A model generated the notes under the pieces. That model was not told where the DNA came from. It made no database searches and was given only the letters and a program-made list of their open reading frames with translations. This document shows, one piece after another, positions 1-9,436 of a DNA stretch of 64,000 nt (position 1 is its first letter; each line of letters starts with the position of its first letter). The translations under genes and the position numbers were made by a program. Source of the DNA: Blautia hominis (GTDB lineage: Bacteria; Bacillota; Clostridia; Lachnospirales; Lachnospiraceae); the NCBI GenBank assembly GCA_002270465.1, contig NQOF01000001.1, forward strand, positions 1,292,330 through 1,356,329. The letters run 5' to 3'.

Positions 1-1122
1 ATCTACTAAGATCTTCAAAGCAAAATGCTCCAAATCCGGGAAATCCAGAATATTTTTCTCTCTTTTTTTCTCTGCATAGGCCTGCGTAAACTGCAGTGTC
101 AGGTCGATCAGCACACGCACGGGGCCTCCGGCCATCTGCACGTACCGGGCAGCCGCATCCAGGGAGAGAGAAAAATACTGCTCCCTCAGCTCCCCCAGCA
201 AATCCTTTACCTGCTGCCGCAGATTTTTCGTCAGTTCCTTTGCCTCCTCAGATACCTGCGGGTCTTTCTTGGCTGAAAGCCTGGCAAAAGCAAGACCAGA
301 AAACAATTTCTGCCATTCCTCAAAGGAATCTGTCTCGAGCAGCTTCTGTATAAAGGTCCTGTCAGACTGCAGTGCATTTTCATAATAGTAAGGGCCGCCC
401 TCCCCCATGGCCGTGTCCAGAGCCGCGTCTGCCAGACTCATGGCTTCCTGCAGACTCTTTTGGATATCCTCTTTTATCATCTGCATCCACCCGGCCTGCT
501 CCAGTTCCTCTTTGGAAGAGATATGGTAAGCCTCCTTACAGGATAATAGCCACTCCTCCGGATACGGATAGCTGACGGAAAAGGTGTAGAGCCGCTTTAT
601 CATGTCCTCAATCCCCTCATCCGTCTTGCCGGTGGAAAAACATTCCACAAACTGCAGAAACTCCGGCTCTTTCCTGCCGTACGCGTCATCCAGCACCTGC
701 GCTGCCACATCCCCCTGCATCAGGCGCAGCTCTCCTTCCTCCGCCATCCGGTAGGATGGGTCCAGGTCGATCAGATGGAAATAATTCTTTACCACATAAG
801 AACAAAAACTGTCAATGGTGGTGATCTGTGCGTGGTGAAGCAGGGTGCTCTGTTTCTGCAGATGTTCATTGTCCTCATCCTCTGCAAGCTTTTTCTCAAT
901 TGCCAGACGGATCCGCTCCCGCATCTCCCCTGCTGCCGCCCGCGTAAATGTCACGATCAGCAGTCTGTCAATATCCACCGGATGCACCGGGTCTGTGATC
1001 ATGGTTATAATACGCTCCACCAGCACTGCCGTCTTGCCGCTCCCTGCTGCTGCACTGACCAGTATGTTGCATCCCCTGGCATCAATGACCCTTTGCTGCT
1101 CTGTTGTCCACATCACTCCCAT
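1..1122 (-). CDS. addA: ATP-dependent helicase/nuclease subunit A, AddA (N-terminal part)
   Basis: AddA is the 3'-5' helicase and nuclease subunit of AddAB, the Bacillota counterpart of RecBCD, which resects double-strand breaks for recombination. About 374 N-terminal residues are visible, and the gene runs off the window start. Early residues carry the UvrD-type Walker A (SAAAGSGKTAVL, about residues 23-34), then TFTRAAAGEMRERI and the helicase motif TTIDSFCSYVV. The ATG at 1122 is chosen because GGAGG lies 8-12 nt upstream, inside the end of addB. Only 2 nt separate the two reading frames, so translation is probably coupled. The C-terminal nuclease domain lies outside the window, so its integrity cannot be judged. 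Confidence 0.95.
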   Translation of the reverse strand, partial: MGVMWTTEQQRVIDARGCNILVSAAAGSGKTAVLVERIITMITDPVHPVDIDRLLIVTFTRAAAGEMRERIRLAIEKKLAEDEDNEHLQKQSTLLHHAQITTIDSFCSYVVKNYFHLIDLDPSYRMAEEGELRLMQGDVAAQVLDDAYGRKEPEFLQFVECFSTGKTDEGIEDMIKRLYTFSVSYPYPEEWLLSCKEAYHISSKEELEQAGWMQMIKEDIQKSLQEAMSLADAALDTAMGEGGPYYYENALQSDRTFIQKLLETDSFEEWQKLFSGLAFARLSAKKDPQVSEEAKELTKNLRQQVKDLLGELREQYFSLSLDAAARYVQMAGGPVRVLIDLTLQFTQAYAEKKREKNILDFPDLEHFALKILVD

Positions 1123-1124
1123 AC

Positions 1125-4100
1125 TTACACCTCCTTGTCCACAGGGTCCCCGGACTTTTCCCCGTCTTTCATCTTATTCCATATTTCCTCCGGTTTCAGA
1201 GGGTTCAGCCGCCGGTAGCGGTATCCCGCCACTTTTTCATCAAATCCGCAGGCCCCTTTATAGGGGCAATACTGGCAGGCATTCCGTTTTCCCATCTCAT
1301 AGGGCAGAGTCTCTGCCTCCCCCGCCAGGATCCTGCGGCCGATCTCCCTCATCTTCTGGTTTACATAATTCGATATTAGATGAAACTGCTCTGGACTGAC
1401 CGCGCTGGAATTTCGTGACAGGCTTCCGTCCTTATTGATGGTCACCGGGACACTCAGGGAGGCAGCACCGTTCTCCCTCAGATTTACATCCAGTTTTTCC
1501 AGCACGCCTCTGTCTGAGGAAGCCAGGCCGTTCATGCGCAGTTCCTTCAGAATACGACGGTTCAGCGCCTCCGGGTCTTCCTCCTCCACCTTTTCCACCA
1601 CAGGGTCCTTGATATTGTAATAAAAGATCCCTGCAGGCTCCACCTTTTTATCGGGATTGTTCCTCTGCTCCAATTCCAGAGCCGCATTCATATACAGCAC
1701 AAGCTGAAGCTGAAGGCCATGATACAGCGCCAGCAGATCAAAAGAAGTATTTCCTGATTTATAGTCAATGACCTTCACCAGGATCTTATCCTCCTCCACA
1801 CAGGTATCCACGCGGTCAATCCTCCCCAGAAGCTTCATCTTCTCCTCTTCTGACAATGTGATGTTAATGCTCTCCAGGGAATCCGCCATGGCAAAGGAGA
1901 CCTCAAAACGGCTTGGCGTGAAGGCTCCCTGCTCCATCTGGCTGGTCAATGCCCAGATGGTCCGCTTCATCATCCGTTTTACCCGGCTGACCATGTATTC
2001 ATTTCTGGCACTGCTTTTCAGTATGGTATTTCCATAGTAAGAGACTACTTCCTCCACACAGGCATTTGCCATCTCATCCATCTGTTCCTCGTCAAGGTCT
2101 GTCCAGGGAATGCCGCTCTCATGCATTTTCTTTGCAAACCGCTCCAGGCCGCTGTGCAGTACATTTCCCATATCCATGGGACTGAATTCATATCTGGCCC
2201 GCTCTTTTAACTCCAGCCCGTAAGCCAGAAAATGGGCACAGGCACACTGGGCAAACAGTTCCAGACGTGTAGCACTGTTCTCCAGGGTCGTACCGTAGAG
2301 GGCCTTTGCCACACTTCTTCCGATCTCGTCCTCAGGGTTGATCCGAAATGCGCCTTCCACCATGTTCTGCATGGTCTGCTGCCATATTTCCTGCTTCTGG
2401 TACCAGGAAAACAGCTCCTTCCAGAGAGGGGACATCTCCTTATCAAGGATCTCCTTGAAGCCCTGCGCCAGATATTCCAGGGCACTCTGGGGATTTTCCA
2501 CCTTCCAGGCAGAATCTTCGGATGGGCGTTCTAAAACAAGAGCCGGAAACAGCTTCTGCACCGCGCCGATCAGGAAAGACTGGGTCATGGGTTCTCCTCC
2601 ATCGTCAGCCCTGCTGTACGACAGATACAGTTTGTCCGAAGGCTTTGTCATATTCAGATACAGATAGAACCGCTGTGTATACAGATTTTCCCGGTAGGTA
2701 GGAGCCAGCGTAACCGTGGAGTCTTTTAAATCCTCCCGGTTCAGATCCGACAGGATCTTTCCCGCAGCGTCCTCTCTTGGGATCTTCCCGTCATTGACGC
2801 CCACAAAGAATAACACCTTTATGTCTTTCAGCCTTGTCCTCTCCATATCCCCCACCAGCACCTGGTCCGAGTTTGGAGGGATGATACCGATCTTCACTTC
2901 GGAGAGACCGGCCTCCAGCAGCTCTTTGAATTCCCGGAGGCTCACTTTCTCCTCCCCCAGAACCTCTGCCATCTTGTCAAACAGGTCCATGACCATGGGA
3001 TAAATCTGACTATACTCCTTGGCCCTGTCCATGGCGTTCTCCGAAGCGAAGTCCTTCCCGCTCCTGTCAAGCTTTTCCTGGATACCGCATGCGGTGATGA
3101 ACCCATAAAACGCAGACACGCGCTCTAAGACGGTTCCTTTTCTGGTCTTCATCTGCTCTGTAAAAGGGGTCAGGATCTCCATGAGCTGTTTTCGGATTTT
3201 GTTGATCTCCACAACCTCCTCCGGCTTTTCTCCCCGGTAGTGGAGCACCCACTCCTCCTGCCATTTGCCAAAGCCCCGGATCCCCATGCCCAGCACATAG
3301 TTCTCCAGCCTGTCCATATCCTGCCCCTGCAAGTCCAAAAGCCCGCAGCGCAGCAGCCTGAAAACACTCTCGTAGCTGTAATTTTCCAAGAGCATGTCCA
3401 CAGCCGAACGCAGAAATTCCACAAAGGGGTTCATGAACACAGACTTCTTCTGGTCAATAAAACAGGGGATATCAAACTTTAAAAAAGCTCTTGCCGCATG
3501 GTCCGCATAGGTTTCCATATCCCCGGTGATGACCGCAAAATCCCGGCATCTGTACCCTTCTTTCCGCATCAGGCGGCGTATGAAAAGGGCAGTCTCCTCC
3601 ATCTCCTGTGCCGGATTTCTGCTCTCCCGGATGTGGACCGCCTGCTGCTCTTTCGTATAGATCTCCTTTTTAAACCGGAACAAGTTCTGTTCCAAAAACT
3701 CCATGGGTTCATTGCCAACAAACCTTCCGTTTCCCTTTACCCAGGTCTCCTCTACCTGACTTCCTGCTGCCCTGGCAAATTTACATAACTTTGACACCGT
3801 CTCCCTGCTCAGATGAAAAAGATGATGGGGGCTTCCCTGGCGGTAAGCGTCCAGGCGTTCATCCATAGTAACGGTCACATACATAGTTTCACACAGGGGA
3901 AGGACCTTTTCCAGCAGTTGAAGCTGAATGGGGGTAAATCCGGTGTAGCCGTCCAGCACTATCACACATCCCGATAATTTTTCAGACTGTCCGGCCACAC
4001 GTCCCAGAACCTCCAGCACTTCTTCCTGGGTAATAAAGTTTCCCTCCAGGTAATCAAAAAATCCCCGGTACAGCACAGAGATATCCTTCAGCTTATAATA

Positions 4101-4556
4101 AAGCTCCGGCTTGTCCTTGGCATAGTCCAGCATGATATCCATATCCTCTTTTGTGACTTCATACTGTTTCAGCTCTGACACCATGGACTTCATCTGGGAA
4201 ATATAGCCCTGCTTTTTCATTTTCTCCCCCAGGATCTTCAATTCCTTTTTCTTTTCCTGGGATACCTTCCGAAGCACCAGGCTCTTCCCGGTCTCCTCCA
4301 GCACCTGTGCACAGGATTCCCCGGTCTCCTCCAGCACCCTGTAGGCAAGGCGCTCAAAGCTCAGAACATCAATGTTCAGGATTCCCTTTCTGGGGTGCAT
4401 CATCACAAGTTCTTTCTGCGTCTGCATAGTAAACTGTTCCGGTACCAGCACTAAATACTGCTTCCCCGGATGCTCCATGGACTCCTGTATGATCTTCTGG
4501 TAAATATAATGTGATTTCCCGGCGCCTGAAGCACCGAAAATAAAATGCAGCGGCAT
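1125..4556 (-). CDS. addB: ATP-dependent helicase/deoxyribonuclease subunit B, AddB
   Basis: AddB is the second subunit of the AddAB helicase-nuclease, acting on DNA ends in the cytoplasm and contributing a nuclease domain and an iron-sulfur cluster. The 1143-residue length is normal for the family. Residues 8-15 are the Walker A GASGAGKS. The C-terminal nuclease has VIDYKSGN as its catalytic Asp-Tyr-Lys motif. The predicted 4Fe-4S ligands are one Cys in FAQCACAHF (about residue 780) plus C1094, C1097 and C1103 in CQYCPYKGAC. GGAGGAGATAC precedes the ATG. The gene lies 16 nt after a HAD phosphatase gene and 2 nt before addA, so the three form one operon. Confidence 0.96.
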   Translation of the reverse strand: MPLHFIFGASGAGKSHYIYQKIIQESMEHPGKQYLVLVPEQFTMQTQKELVMMHPRKGILNIDVLSFERLAYRVLEETGESCAQVLEETGKSLVLRKVSQEKKKELKILGEKMKKQGYISQMKSMVSELKQYEVTKEDMDIMLDYAKDKPELYYKLKDISVLYRGFFDYLEGNFITQEEVLEVLGRVAGQSEKLSGCVIVLDGYTGFTPIQLQLLEKVLPLCETMYVTVTMDERLDAYRQGSPHHLFHLSRETVSKLCKFARAAGSQVEETWVKGNGRFVGNEPMEFLEQNLFRFKKEIYTKEQQAVHIRESRNPAQEMEETALFIRRLMRKEGYRCRDFAVITGDMETYADHAARAFLKFDIPCFIDQKKSVFMNPFVEFLRSAVDMLLENYSYESVFRLLRCGLLDLQGQDMDRLENYVLGMGIRGFGKWQEEWVLHYRGEKPEEVVEINKIRKQLMEILTPFTEQMKTRKGTVLERVSAFYGFITACGIQEKLDRSGKDFASENAMDRAKEYSQIYPMVMDLFDKMAEVLGEEKVSLREFKELLEAGLSEVKIGIIPPNSDQVLVGDMERTRLKDIKVLFFVGVNDGKIPREDAAGKILSDLNREDLKDSTVTLAPTYRENLYTQRFYLYLNMTKPSDKLYLSYSRADDGGEPMTQSFLIGAVQKLFPALVLERPSEDSAWKVENPQSALEYLAQGFKEILDKEMSPLWKELFSWYQKQEIWQQTMQNMVEGAFRINPEDEIGRSVAKALYGTTLENSATRLELFAQCACAHFLAYGLELKERARYEFSPMDMGNVLHSGLERFAKKMHESGIPWTDLDEEQMDEMANACVEEVVSYYGNTILKSSARNEYMVSRVKRMMKRTIWALTSQMEQGAFTPSRFEVSFAMADSLESINITLSEEEKMKLLGRIDRVDTCVEEDKILVKVIDYKSGNTSFDLLALYHGLQLQLVLYMNAALELEQRNNPDKKVEPAGIFYYNIKDPVVEKVEEEDPEALNRRILKELRMNGLASSDRGVLEKLDVNLRENGAASLSVPVTINKDGSLSRNSSAVSPEQFHLISNYVNQKMREIGRRILAGEAETLPYEMGKRNACQYCPYKGACGFDEKVAGYRYRRLNPLKPEEIWNKMKDGEKSGDPVDKEV

Positions 4557-4572
4557 GTATCTCCTCCTCCGA

Positions 4573-5385
4573 TCAGTTATAAAAAAACTTCTCTATCACT
4601 TCTTCCACCCCGTCCTCATCATTGCTCCGGACGGTGATGTAGTCAGCCACATCCTTGACCTTTTCCTGGGCATTTGCCATGGCGGCGCCCAGCCCGGCAA
4701 ATTGTATCATGGAAATATCATTATAGCCGTCCCCGCAGCACACCATCTCCTCCCTGGATATGCCCAAGATCTTCAAAAGCTTTTCCAGACAGTAGGCCTT
4801 GTCCACATTTTTGGGTGTTGCCTCCAGGAAAAACGGCTCTGAGCGGAAGATCTGGGCTTCGTGCAGATATTCCTCCGCCAAAAGAGGCTCGATCCGCTCC
4901 AGCTCATCCGGCTCCCCTGTAAGAAGACATTTGTTTACCGGGAAGTTTACATAACTAGGAAAATCCTTTCTGTGACAAATGGGCAGCCCGGTGATCTTTG
5001 ATTCTGTCTCCATATAGATATCCGGTGTGGTTCCCGCAATGATCTGCTCCTCCTCATAAGTGATGATCCCCACCTCGTGCCGCACGGCACTGCGGTAGAG
5101 CTTTCTGGGCATACCCAGGGGAAGCGTTTTGGAATAGATACACTCCTTTGTCTTCCAGTTCACGATCCTGGCCCCGTTAAAAGCCAGCACATAACTTCCA
5201 TATTTATCAAACTCCAATTCATCCGCCACCGGAGCGATTCCCCTGGTGGGCCGCCCGGAGGCGATAGCTACCAAAGTCCCCTGCTCCTGTAGTCTTTTTA
5301 TGGCCGCTTTTGTCCTGGGTGTCACTTTTTTCTCTGTATTGGTAACTGTGCCGTCAATATCCAGCACAAGTAATCGGTATTTCAT
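4573..5385 (-). CDS. Cof-type HAD-IIB family phosphatase
   Basis: A 270-residue cytoplasmic haloacid-dehalogenase-type phosphatase of the Cof/YidA class, which usually acts on sugar phosphates, flavin precursors or nucleotides. The substrate cannot be read from sequence. Motif I is DIDGT (residues 9-13, nucleophile Asp9). Motif II lies in VAIASGRPT, and motifs III/IV in CCGDGYNDISMI, followed by the family signature GLGAAMANAQEKVK. Length fits the family. The start has a strong AAGGAGG site. It is the first gene of the addBA operon, with a good promoter immediately upstream. The link to DNA repair may be only positional. Confidence 0.93.
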   Translation of the reverse strand: MKYRLLVLDIDGTVTNTEKKVTPRTKAAIKRLQEQGTLVAIASGRPTRGIAPVADELEFDKYGSYVLAFNGARIVNWKTKECIYSKTLPLGMPRKLYRSAVRHEVGIITYEEEQIIAGTTPDIYMETESKITGLPICHRKDFPSYVNFPVNKCLLTGEPDELERIEPLLAEEYLHEAQIFRSEPFFLEATPKNVDKAYCLEKLLKILGISREEMVCCGDGYNDISMIQFAGLGAAMANAQEKVKDVADYITVRSNDEDGVEEVIEKFFYN

Positions 5386-5424
5386 AATTCTCCTGCCTCC
5401 TTGGTGACAAAATTGTCTGCAACC

Positions 5425-5453
5425 AGTGTATCACAAATTATGGAGGGAACCAA
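5425..5453 (-). promoter_or_regulatory. Predicted sigma-A promoter of the HAD-addB-addA operon
   Basis: Read on the minus strand, TTGGTT (5453-5448) and TACACT (5430-5425) are separated by exactly 17 nt. The -10 lies about 40 nt before the HAD start codon. The match is to the housekeeping consensus; no operator was recognised. Confidence 0.6.
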
Positions 5454-5503
5454 CCTTGTTTTTCTTCCGGAGACTCCGGTAAAAAGCCGACTACGTGCTG
5501 TGC

Positions 5504-6697
5504 CTAACCTGCAGGATTTACAACACGAAGTAATTCCTCAACAAATTTACTGCTTTCATTTATCCAGGGACTATGGCCTGAATGCTCAAACCATACGATT
5601 TCCTTGTGGGGTGCCTGTAGAACTTCTGCATAATCCTCCACTAAAGATGTAGGTGCATTGATATCATGTCTTCCAAGAAAAAAATAAACCGGCACTTCTA
5701 GTTTCGGATAGTCAGTGCTCAAATTTATATGATACAACTGCGGATAAACATGATTGAACGTTGTAACAATTCCTCTCAAATAATTTATTTTATCTATAAT
5801 ACCATATTCACTTGAAAAAATATCCCGGAAGGTATTGAATCCTCCATTGTGGATCTCCGGGTTTCTTCCCATATAGGAGGAGAGATAATTTAAATATTCC
5901 GCACTTTTCCAAGTGACATCGGGGCCATAATAAGGAGGACGGCCATTATCTTTCAGTTTCCTTACTTTGTCCGTATCACCGTTCTTTTGAGCTAATTCCA
6001 TTGCTTTGTCATAGTCAATACACTCTGTCTTCAGAAAATCTACCATTTGCCCTGTCCCTATTACGGCATGGTAGCTGCCGGGTGATTCCGATGCCAGAAA
6101 CACGCCCAAAGCGCTCCCCCAGGATTCTCCCACAAGATATATCTTATCCTGGGAAAATTGCTTTTGAAGATATGCAGTCAACGCCAGGCCATCCTCAACA
6201 TATGTATCAAGTGTCAGATTCTTACCGCCCGCCCCATATGACTTTCCGGACCCCGGCTGATCCCAGACCACAACAACAAAGTGTTTCTCCAATTCTGATA
6301 GGTCATGCCGCACGGCTGCCATCTGTGACCCGCCGGGACCTCCTGCCAAAAACAGAAGCACCGGGTTTGTTTTATTTACGCCTCTGATGCTGATCCATTC
6401 ACTTCTTCCGTTCAAACTTACTTTTTCCAACTCTGCAATACTGCCTTTTATGGGCTTTTTGTTTTCATCTTTTATGGACGGTGTTGAAGCTGTAAGCTGA
6501 CTGAATAACATAAAACCTCCCGTTAAAACCAATATCATAACCAACCATACTGTATTTTTCCTTAATCGGTTACGTTCTTTTGAATACAATCCCCGGTTTC
6601 GTTTTTTAAGGAAAAAACGGAATCCCAAAATAAGCTCTGCCGCCAAAAGTATAAACGTACAAACCAGCAGACCTAAAAATATAACCACCTCAATCAT
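5504..6697 (-). CDS. Membrane-anchored alpha/beta hydrolase, prolyl-iminopeptidase-like
   Basis: A serine hydrolase of the alpha/beta fold, here 397 residues. Two hydrophobic segments in the first 80 residues suggest membrane anchoring. The GGPGGS oxyanion motif of the prolyl iminopeptidase (S33) group is present. The nucleophile elbow is GESWG, the acid lies in GRHDINAP and the histidine in EHSGHSPW, so the triad is complete. An ATG 24 codons inside the longest frame is chosen because AGGAGAAG sits 6 nt before it and the upstream extension overlaps the promoter. It is divergent from a TetR gene, with paired operators between, so TetR probably represses it. Substrate unknown: a peptidase, or hydrolysis of a small hydrophobic compound. 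Confidence 0.85.
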   Translation of the reverse strand: MIEVVIFLGLLVCTFILLAAELILGFRFFLKKRNRGLYSKERNRLRKNTVWLVMILVLTGGFMLFSQLTASTPSIKDENKKPIKGSIAELEKVSLNGRSEWISIRGVNKTNPVLLFLAGGPGGSQMAAVRHDLSELEKHFVVVVWDQPGSGKSYGAGGKNLTLDTYVEDGLALTAYLQKQFSQDKIYLVGESWGSALGVFLASESPGSYHAVIGTGQMVDFLKTECIDYDKAMELAQKNGDTDKVRKLKDNGRPPYYGPDVTWKSAEYLNYLSSYMGRNPEIHNGGFNTFRDIFSSEYGIIDKINYLRGIVTTFNHVYPQLYHINLSTDYPKLEVPVYFFLGRHDINAPTSLVEDYAEVLQAPHKEIVWFEHSGHSPWINESSKFVEELLRVVNPAG

Positions 6698-6721
6698 TAT
6701 TAACTTCTCCTTTTCTCTTTT

Positions 6722-6791
6722 TTGACCGTTGTTCAAATTTATTGTAGCATAGATTTGACCGCTGTTCAAGTGTGAGAACTTGTGTTATAAT
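6722..6791. promoter_or_regulatory. Divergent promoters with two TetR-type operators
   Basis: Two near-identical imperfect palindromes, TTGACCGNTGTTCAA, lie at 6722-6736 and 6755-6769, 33 bp apart (about three helical turns). The minus-strand promoter for the hydrolase is TTGAAC (6769-6764), a 17-nt spacer and TACAAT (6746-6741). One operator covers its -35 and the other its start site. The plus-strand promoter for tetR has an extended -10, TGTTATAAT (6783-6791), with the second operator over its -35 region. This layout predicts repression of both genes by the adjacent TetR protein. Confidence 0.8.
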
Positions 6792-6813
6792 CAGTGCCAA
6801 AGGTGGTGAACTT

Positions 6814-7401
6814 ATGAATAAAAAAGATTTAATTTTAGATACCATGCTGGATTTGCTGTCAGAGAAAAAAGGTGAAAGCTGTTCAGTTAATGATATAGCC
6901 AAAAGAGCGGGAATCGCCAAAGGCGGATTATACTATTACTTTAAGTCAAAAGAGGAGGTTTTCGACGCCTTGGTGGAGCGCACTTATCAGGATATAATAG
7001 ATGAATGTAAGGACATTGCTTCTTCAGGTGGAGAAAATGCCATTGAAAAGTTAAAACATTTATATATCCATTACCGAAGATCCATCGTATCATCGGATTT
7101 AGATACTTATCTTCATAATCCACAGAATGCAGGTATACATCAAAAATCACTTGCAAAAATATTAAACAGTCTTTCTCCCATTGTGGCTCAGATTATAAAA
7201 GAGGGCAACCGGGAGGGCGTATTTCATTGTGCCTGTCCTCTTGAACTGAGTGAAATAATTATTTCTTCTTTTTGCTTCCTGCTGGACCCCGGCATATTTA
7301 GCTGGACACCAGAGCAGAGCAGGAAAAAATTGGAGGCTCTTGCCTGTATGCTGGAAAAAGGCTTGGAAATTCCGGAGGGAAGCATAGACTTCTTTGTTTA
7401 A
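6814..7401 (+). CDS. TetR/AcrR family transcriptional repressor
   Basis: A 195-residue one-component regulator. The N-terminal 50 residues form the TetR helix-turn-helix (SVNDIAKRAGIAKGGLYYYFKSKEEVFDALV), and the C-terminal two thirds is the variable ligand-binding helical domain. The ATG at 6814 is chosen because AAAGGTGGTGA precedes it with good spacing; the longer frame begins inside an operator. It sits divergently from the alpha/beta hydrolase, and two matching palindromes in the gap are its likely targets, giving autoregulation. The ligand is unknown and may be the substrate or product of the hydrolase. Confidence 0.9.
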   Translation: MNKKDLILDTMLDLLSEKKGESCSVNDIAKRAGIAKGGLYYYFKSKEEVFDALVERTYQDIIDECKDIASSGGENAIEKLKHLYIHYRRSIVSSDLDTYLHNPQNAGIHQKSLAKILNSLSPIVAQIIKEGNREGVFHCACPLELSEIIISSFCFLLDPGIFSWTPEQSRKKLEALACMLEKGLEIPEGSIDFFV

Positions 7402-7534
7402 ACGTAAGGGTTCCCTTCCAATATAGTTACCTGTCCCCCCAGGCCCCTCAACAATTTGTCCTCCTTTCAAGAATCCTTGCATATTTTCCCCACTTCCATA
7501 ATAAGTTATAAAAAGGAATGCAGGAGGTGCAGCC

Positions 7535-7972
7535 ATGAGCTCAAAGACCAAGATTGTCGTATTACATATGAAAGAAGTCATTTATACCATTATTTTCGTG
7601 GTACTTGCCATTCTTCTGGCGGTTCTTCTCTTTATGATGTTCGGAAAAGACCGGAAAGCCGACTCAGCCGCCACTTCAGCCGCTGTCTACCACGCTGGCG
7701 TGTATAAAAGCCCCATCACACTAAATGGCAACACATTTGACGTTGAGGTTACTGTGGACGAAAACCACATAAATGCCATATCTCTGGTAAATTTAAGCGA
7801 GACCACCACTGCCATGTATCCGCTGATGGAGCCCGCACTGGATGCGCTCTCCAGCCAGATCTACGCATCGCAGACCACGGAAAACATTACCTATACAGAC
7901 GAGAACAAATACACCTCGATGCTTCTGCTGGACGCCATCAACGAGGCGCTGGACAAAGCAAAAGTGGATTGA
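7535..7972 (+). CDS. Membrane-anchored protein with FMN-binding-like domain (hypothetical)
   Basis: A 145-residue protein with one transmembrane helix near residues 16-37 (VIYTIIFVVLAILLAVLLFMMF) and an external domain. The pattern GVYKSPITLNGNTFDVEVTVDENHI followed by YTSMLLLDAINEAL resembles the small FMN-binding domain of RnfG/NqrC-type proteins. The usual SGAT flavinylation motif is replaced by ENKYTS, so covalent flavin binding is doubtful. GGAGGTGCAGCC gives a good ribosome site. It is followed by a strong bidirectional terminator. Function not assigned. Confidence 0.7.
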   Translation: MSSKTKIVVLHMKEVIYTIIFVVLAILLAVLLFMMFGKDRKADSAATSAAVYHAGVYKSPITLNGNTFDVEVTVDENHINAISLVNLSETTTAMYPLMEPALDALSSQIYASQTTENITYTDENKYTSMLLLDAINEALDKAKVD

Positions 7973-8000
7973 ACGCCGCGGCCGGCATAACAAGCCGAAT

Positions 8001-8038
8001 AAAAAAACGGGGATGCTCCGGAACATCCCCGTTTTTTT
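8001..8038. terminator. Bidirectional rho-independent terminator
   Basis: An 8-bp GC-rich stem, CGGGGATG/CATCCCCG, with an 8-nt loop is flanked by an A-run on the left and a T-run on the right. It can therefore stop the small membrane-protein gene on the plus strand and the lysozyme gene on the minus strand. Confidence 0.9.
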
Positions 8039-8078
8039 CTGTCTGTTGATCATATCTGTTCTTCTCTGAAACCGCTTC

Positions 8079-9290
8079 TCAATTTACCGTGAGTACCTCC
8101 CCTGCATAGATCAGATTAGGATTTTCTATCCCATTGGCTGCCGCAAGCTGCGAAACCGTGGTACCGTACCTGCGTGCGATCCCGGACAACGTATCACCGT
8201 AGCGCACAACATAAGTCCTTCCCACATCCCCGGTACTTCCCGAGGAAGATACCTGAAGGATCTCACCCGGATAGATCAGGTTGGGATCAGAGATATGGTT
8301 CATAGCCGCAAGTCTTGCAACAGAAGTCCTGTACATCTGTGCGATCCCCCAAAGAGTATCCCCTCTGCGCACCAGATATGTGTTATTCATCTCTGAAGAA
8401 GGCACATTATCCGCCAGCGTGATCCTCAAAACCTCACCCGGATAGATCAAATTAGGATTTGCTATCCCATTCTCCGAAACGATAGCTGAAACACTGGTTC
8501 TGTACATCTCTGCGATTCCCCAGAGTGTATCCCCGCTCTTAACGGTATATTCCACTGTTGACGCAGAAGGCTCCGGCATTGGCACAGGCCCCGGCACACT
8601 GCCCGGTTCTTCCAGAAACATGGCATCCGTATAAAGATCCAAATCCACCGGCCCGGAGATCCCGGCCACATTCCCCATATCCGAATACTGCCATCCGGCC
8701 CAGGAATCCCAATTCACCGCCGAGGAAGGTTCAGAAACGCCATACTCCGCGATCCAGAGCGGATACGCTGTCAGTCCGCCGCCAAAAACAGCCCCCGCAT
8801 TATAAGCGTCACTATACACCACGGTCCCTTTGCCGCTCAGATCTTCCACTGTCCTGATAAACGCCAGCCCAATTTCATTGGCCTCAGCGGCACTCAGTGT
8901 TGTCAGGTCTTCAAAGTCCATCGCCAGGCGGCACTGGAACTCCTTCCCCTGTATGGTATTTACAAAAAAATGGGCCTGGTACTCAGCCTGGGAGACCGTC
9001 CTGGCCGTGACATAATGATAAAATCCCACATTCAGCCCGGCTGCCCGTGCCCTCTCGTAATTCTGTTCAAAATACGGGTCCGTATAATCACACCCCAGAC
9101 CGGAACGGATATAGACCGTGTCCACCCCGGACTCTGCCACCTCCTCAAAATCAATATCCCCCTGCCACATACTCACATCAATCCCCCGGCGCTGTTCCCC
9201 TGACGCCGCAGGGAGGGCAGACACGGATGTACAAGTGAGCAGCACAAAAGCCGCTGATAACAATATATATGAAAATACTTTTCTGATCAT
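8079..9290 (-). CDS. Secreted GH25 lysozyme with three LysM repeats
   Basis: A 403-residue exported muramidase that would cleave the N-acetylmuramic acid-N-acetylglucosamine bond of peptidoglycan. Residues 1-25 form a signal peptide ending CTSVSA. The GH25 domain follows (about 35-215) with GIDVSMWQG at its start and the catalytic acidic pair in AMDFEDL. After a Pro/Ser-rich linker come three LysM modules near 247-291, 304-348 and 359-402, each with the GDTLxGIA core and an NPNLIY..GE end; they anchor the enzyme to the cell wall. It probably serves wall turnover. No phage genes are nearby, so a prophage endolysin is unlikely. Confidence 0.95.
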   Translation of the reverse strand: MIRKVFSYILLSAAFVLLTCTSVSALPAASGEQRRGIDVSMWQGDIDFEEVAESGVDTVYIRSGLGCDYTDPYFEQNYERARAAGLNVGFYHYVTARTVSQAEYQAHFFVNTIQGKEFQCRLAMDFEDLTTLSAAEANEIGLAFIRTVEDLSGKGTVVYSDAYNAGAVFGGGLTAYPLWIAEYGVSEPSSAVNWDSWAGWQYSDMGNVAGISGPVDLDLYTDAMFLEEPGSVPGPVPMPEPSASTVEYTVKSGDTLWGIAEMYRTSVSAIVSENGIANPNLIYPGEVLRITLADNVPSSEMNNTYLVRRGDTLWGIAQMYRTSVARLAAMNHISDPNLIYPGEILQVSSSGSTGDVGRTYVVRYGDTLSGIARRYGTTVSQLAAANGIENPNLIYAGEVLTVN

Positions 9291-9436
9291 ATCAATAAAA
9301 ATCCTTTTTTCTCTATCATATGACCCCTATTCCCATCTGCTACCTTTCCCTCTCAATCAATGAAAGTTTTCCATCCGCTGCACTTTGCCGTGTGGGTGTT
9401 CCACCCGCTAAACTATCTGCCCTTTTCTGAACGCGC

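Noticed and set aside
8079-9290. GH25-LysM protein as a prophage endolysin
   Set aside because: It has a signal peptide and no phage genes, holin or integrase are nearby.
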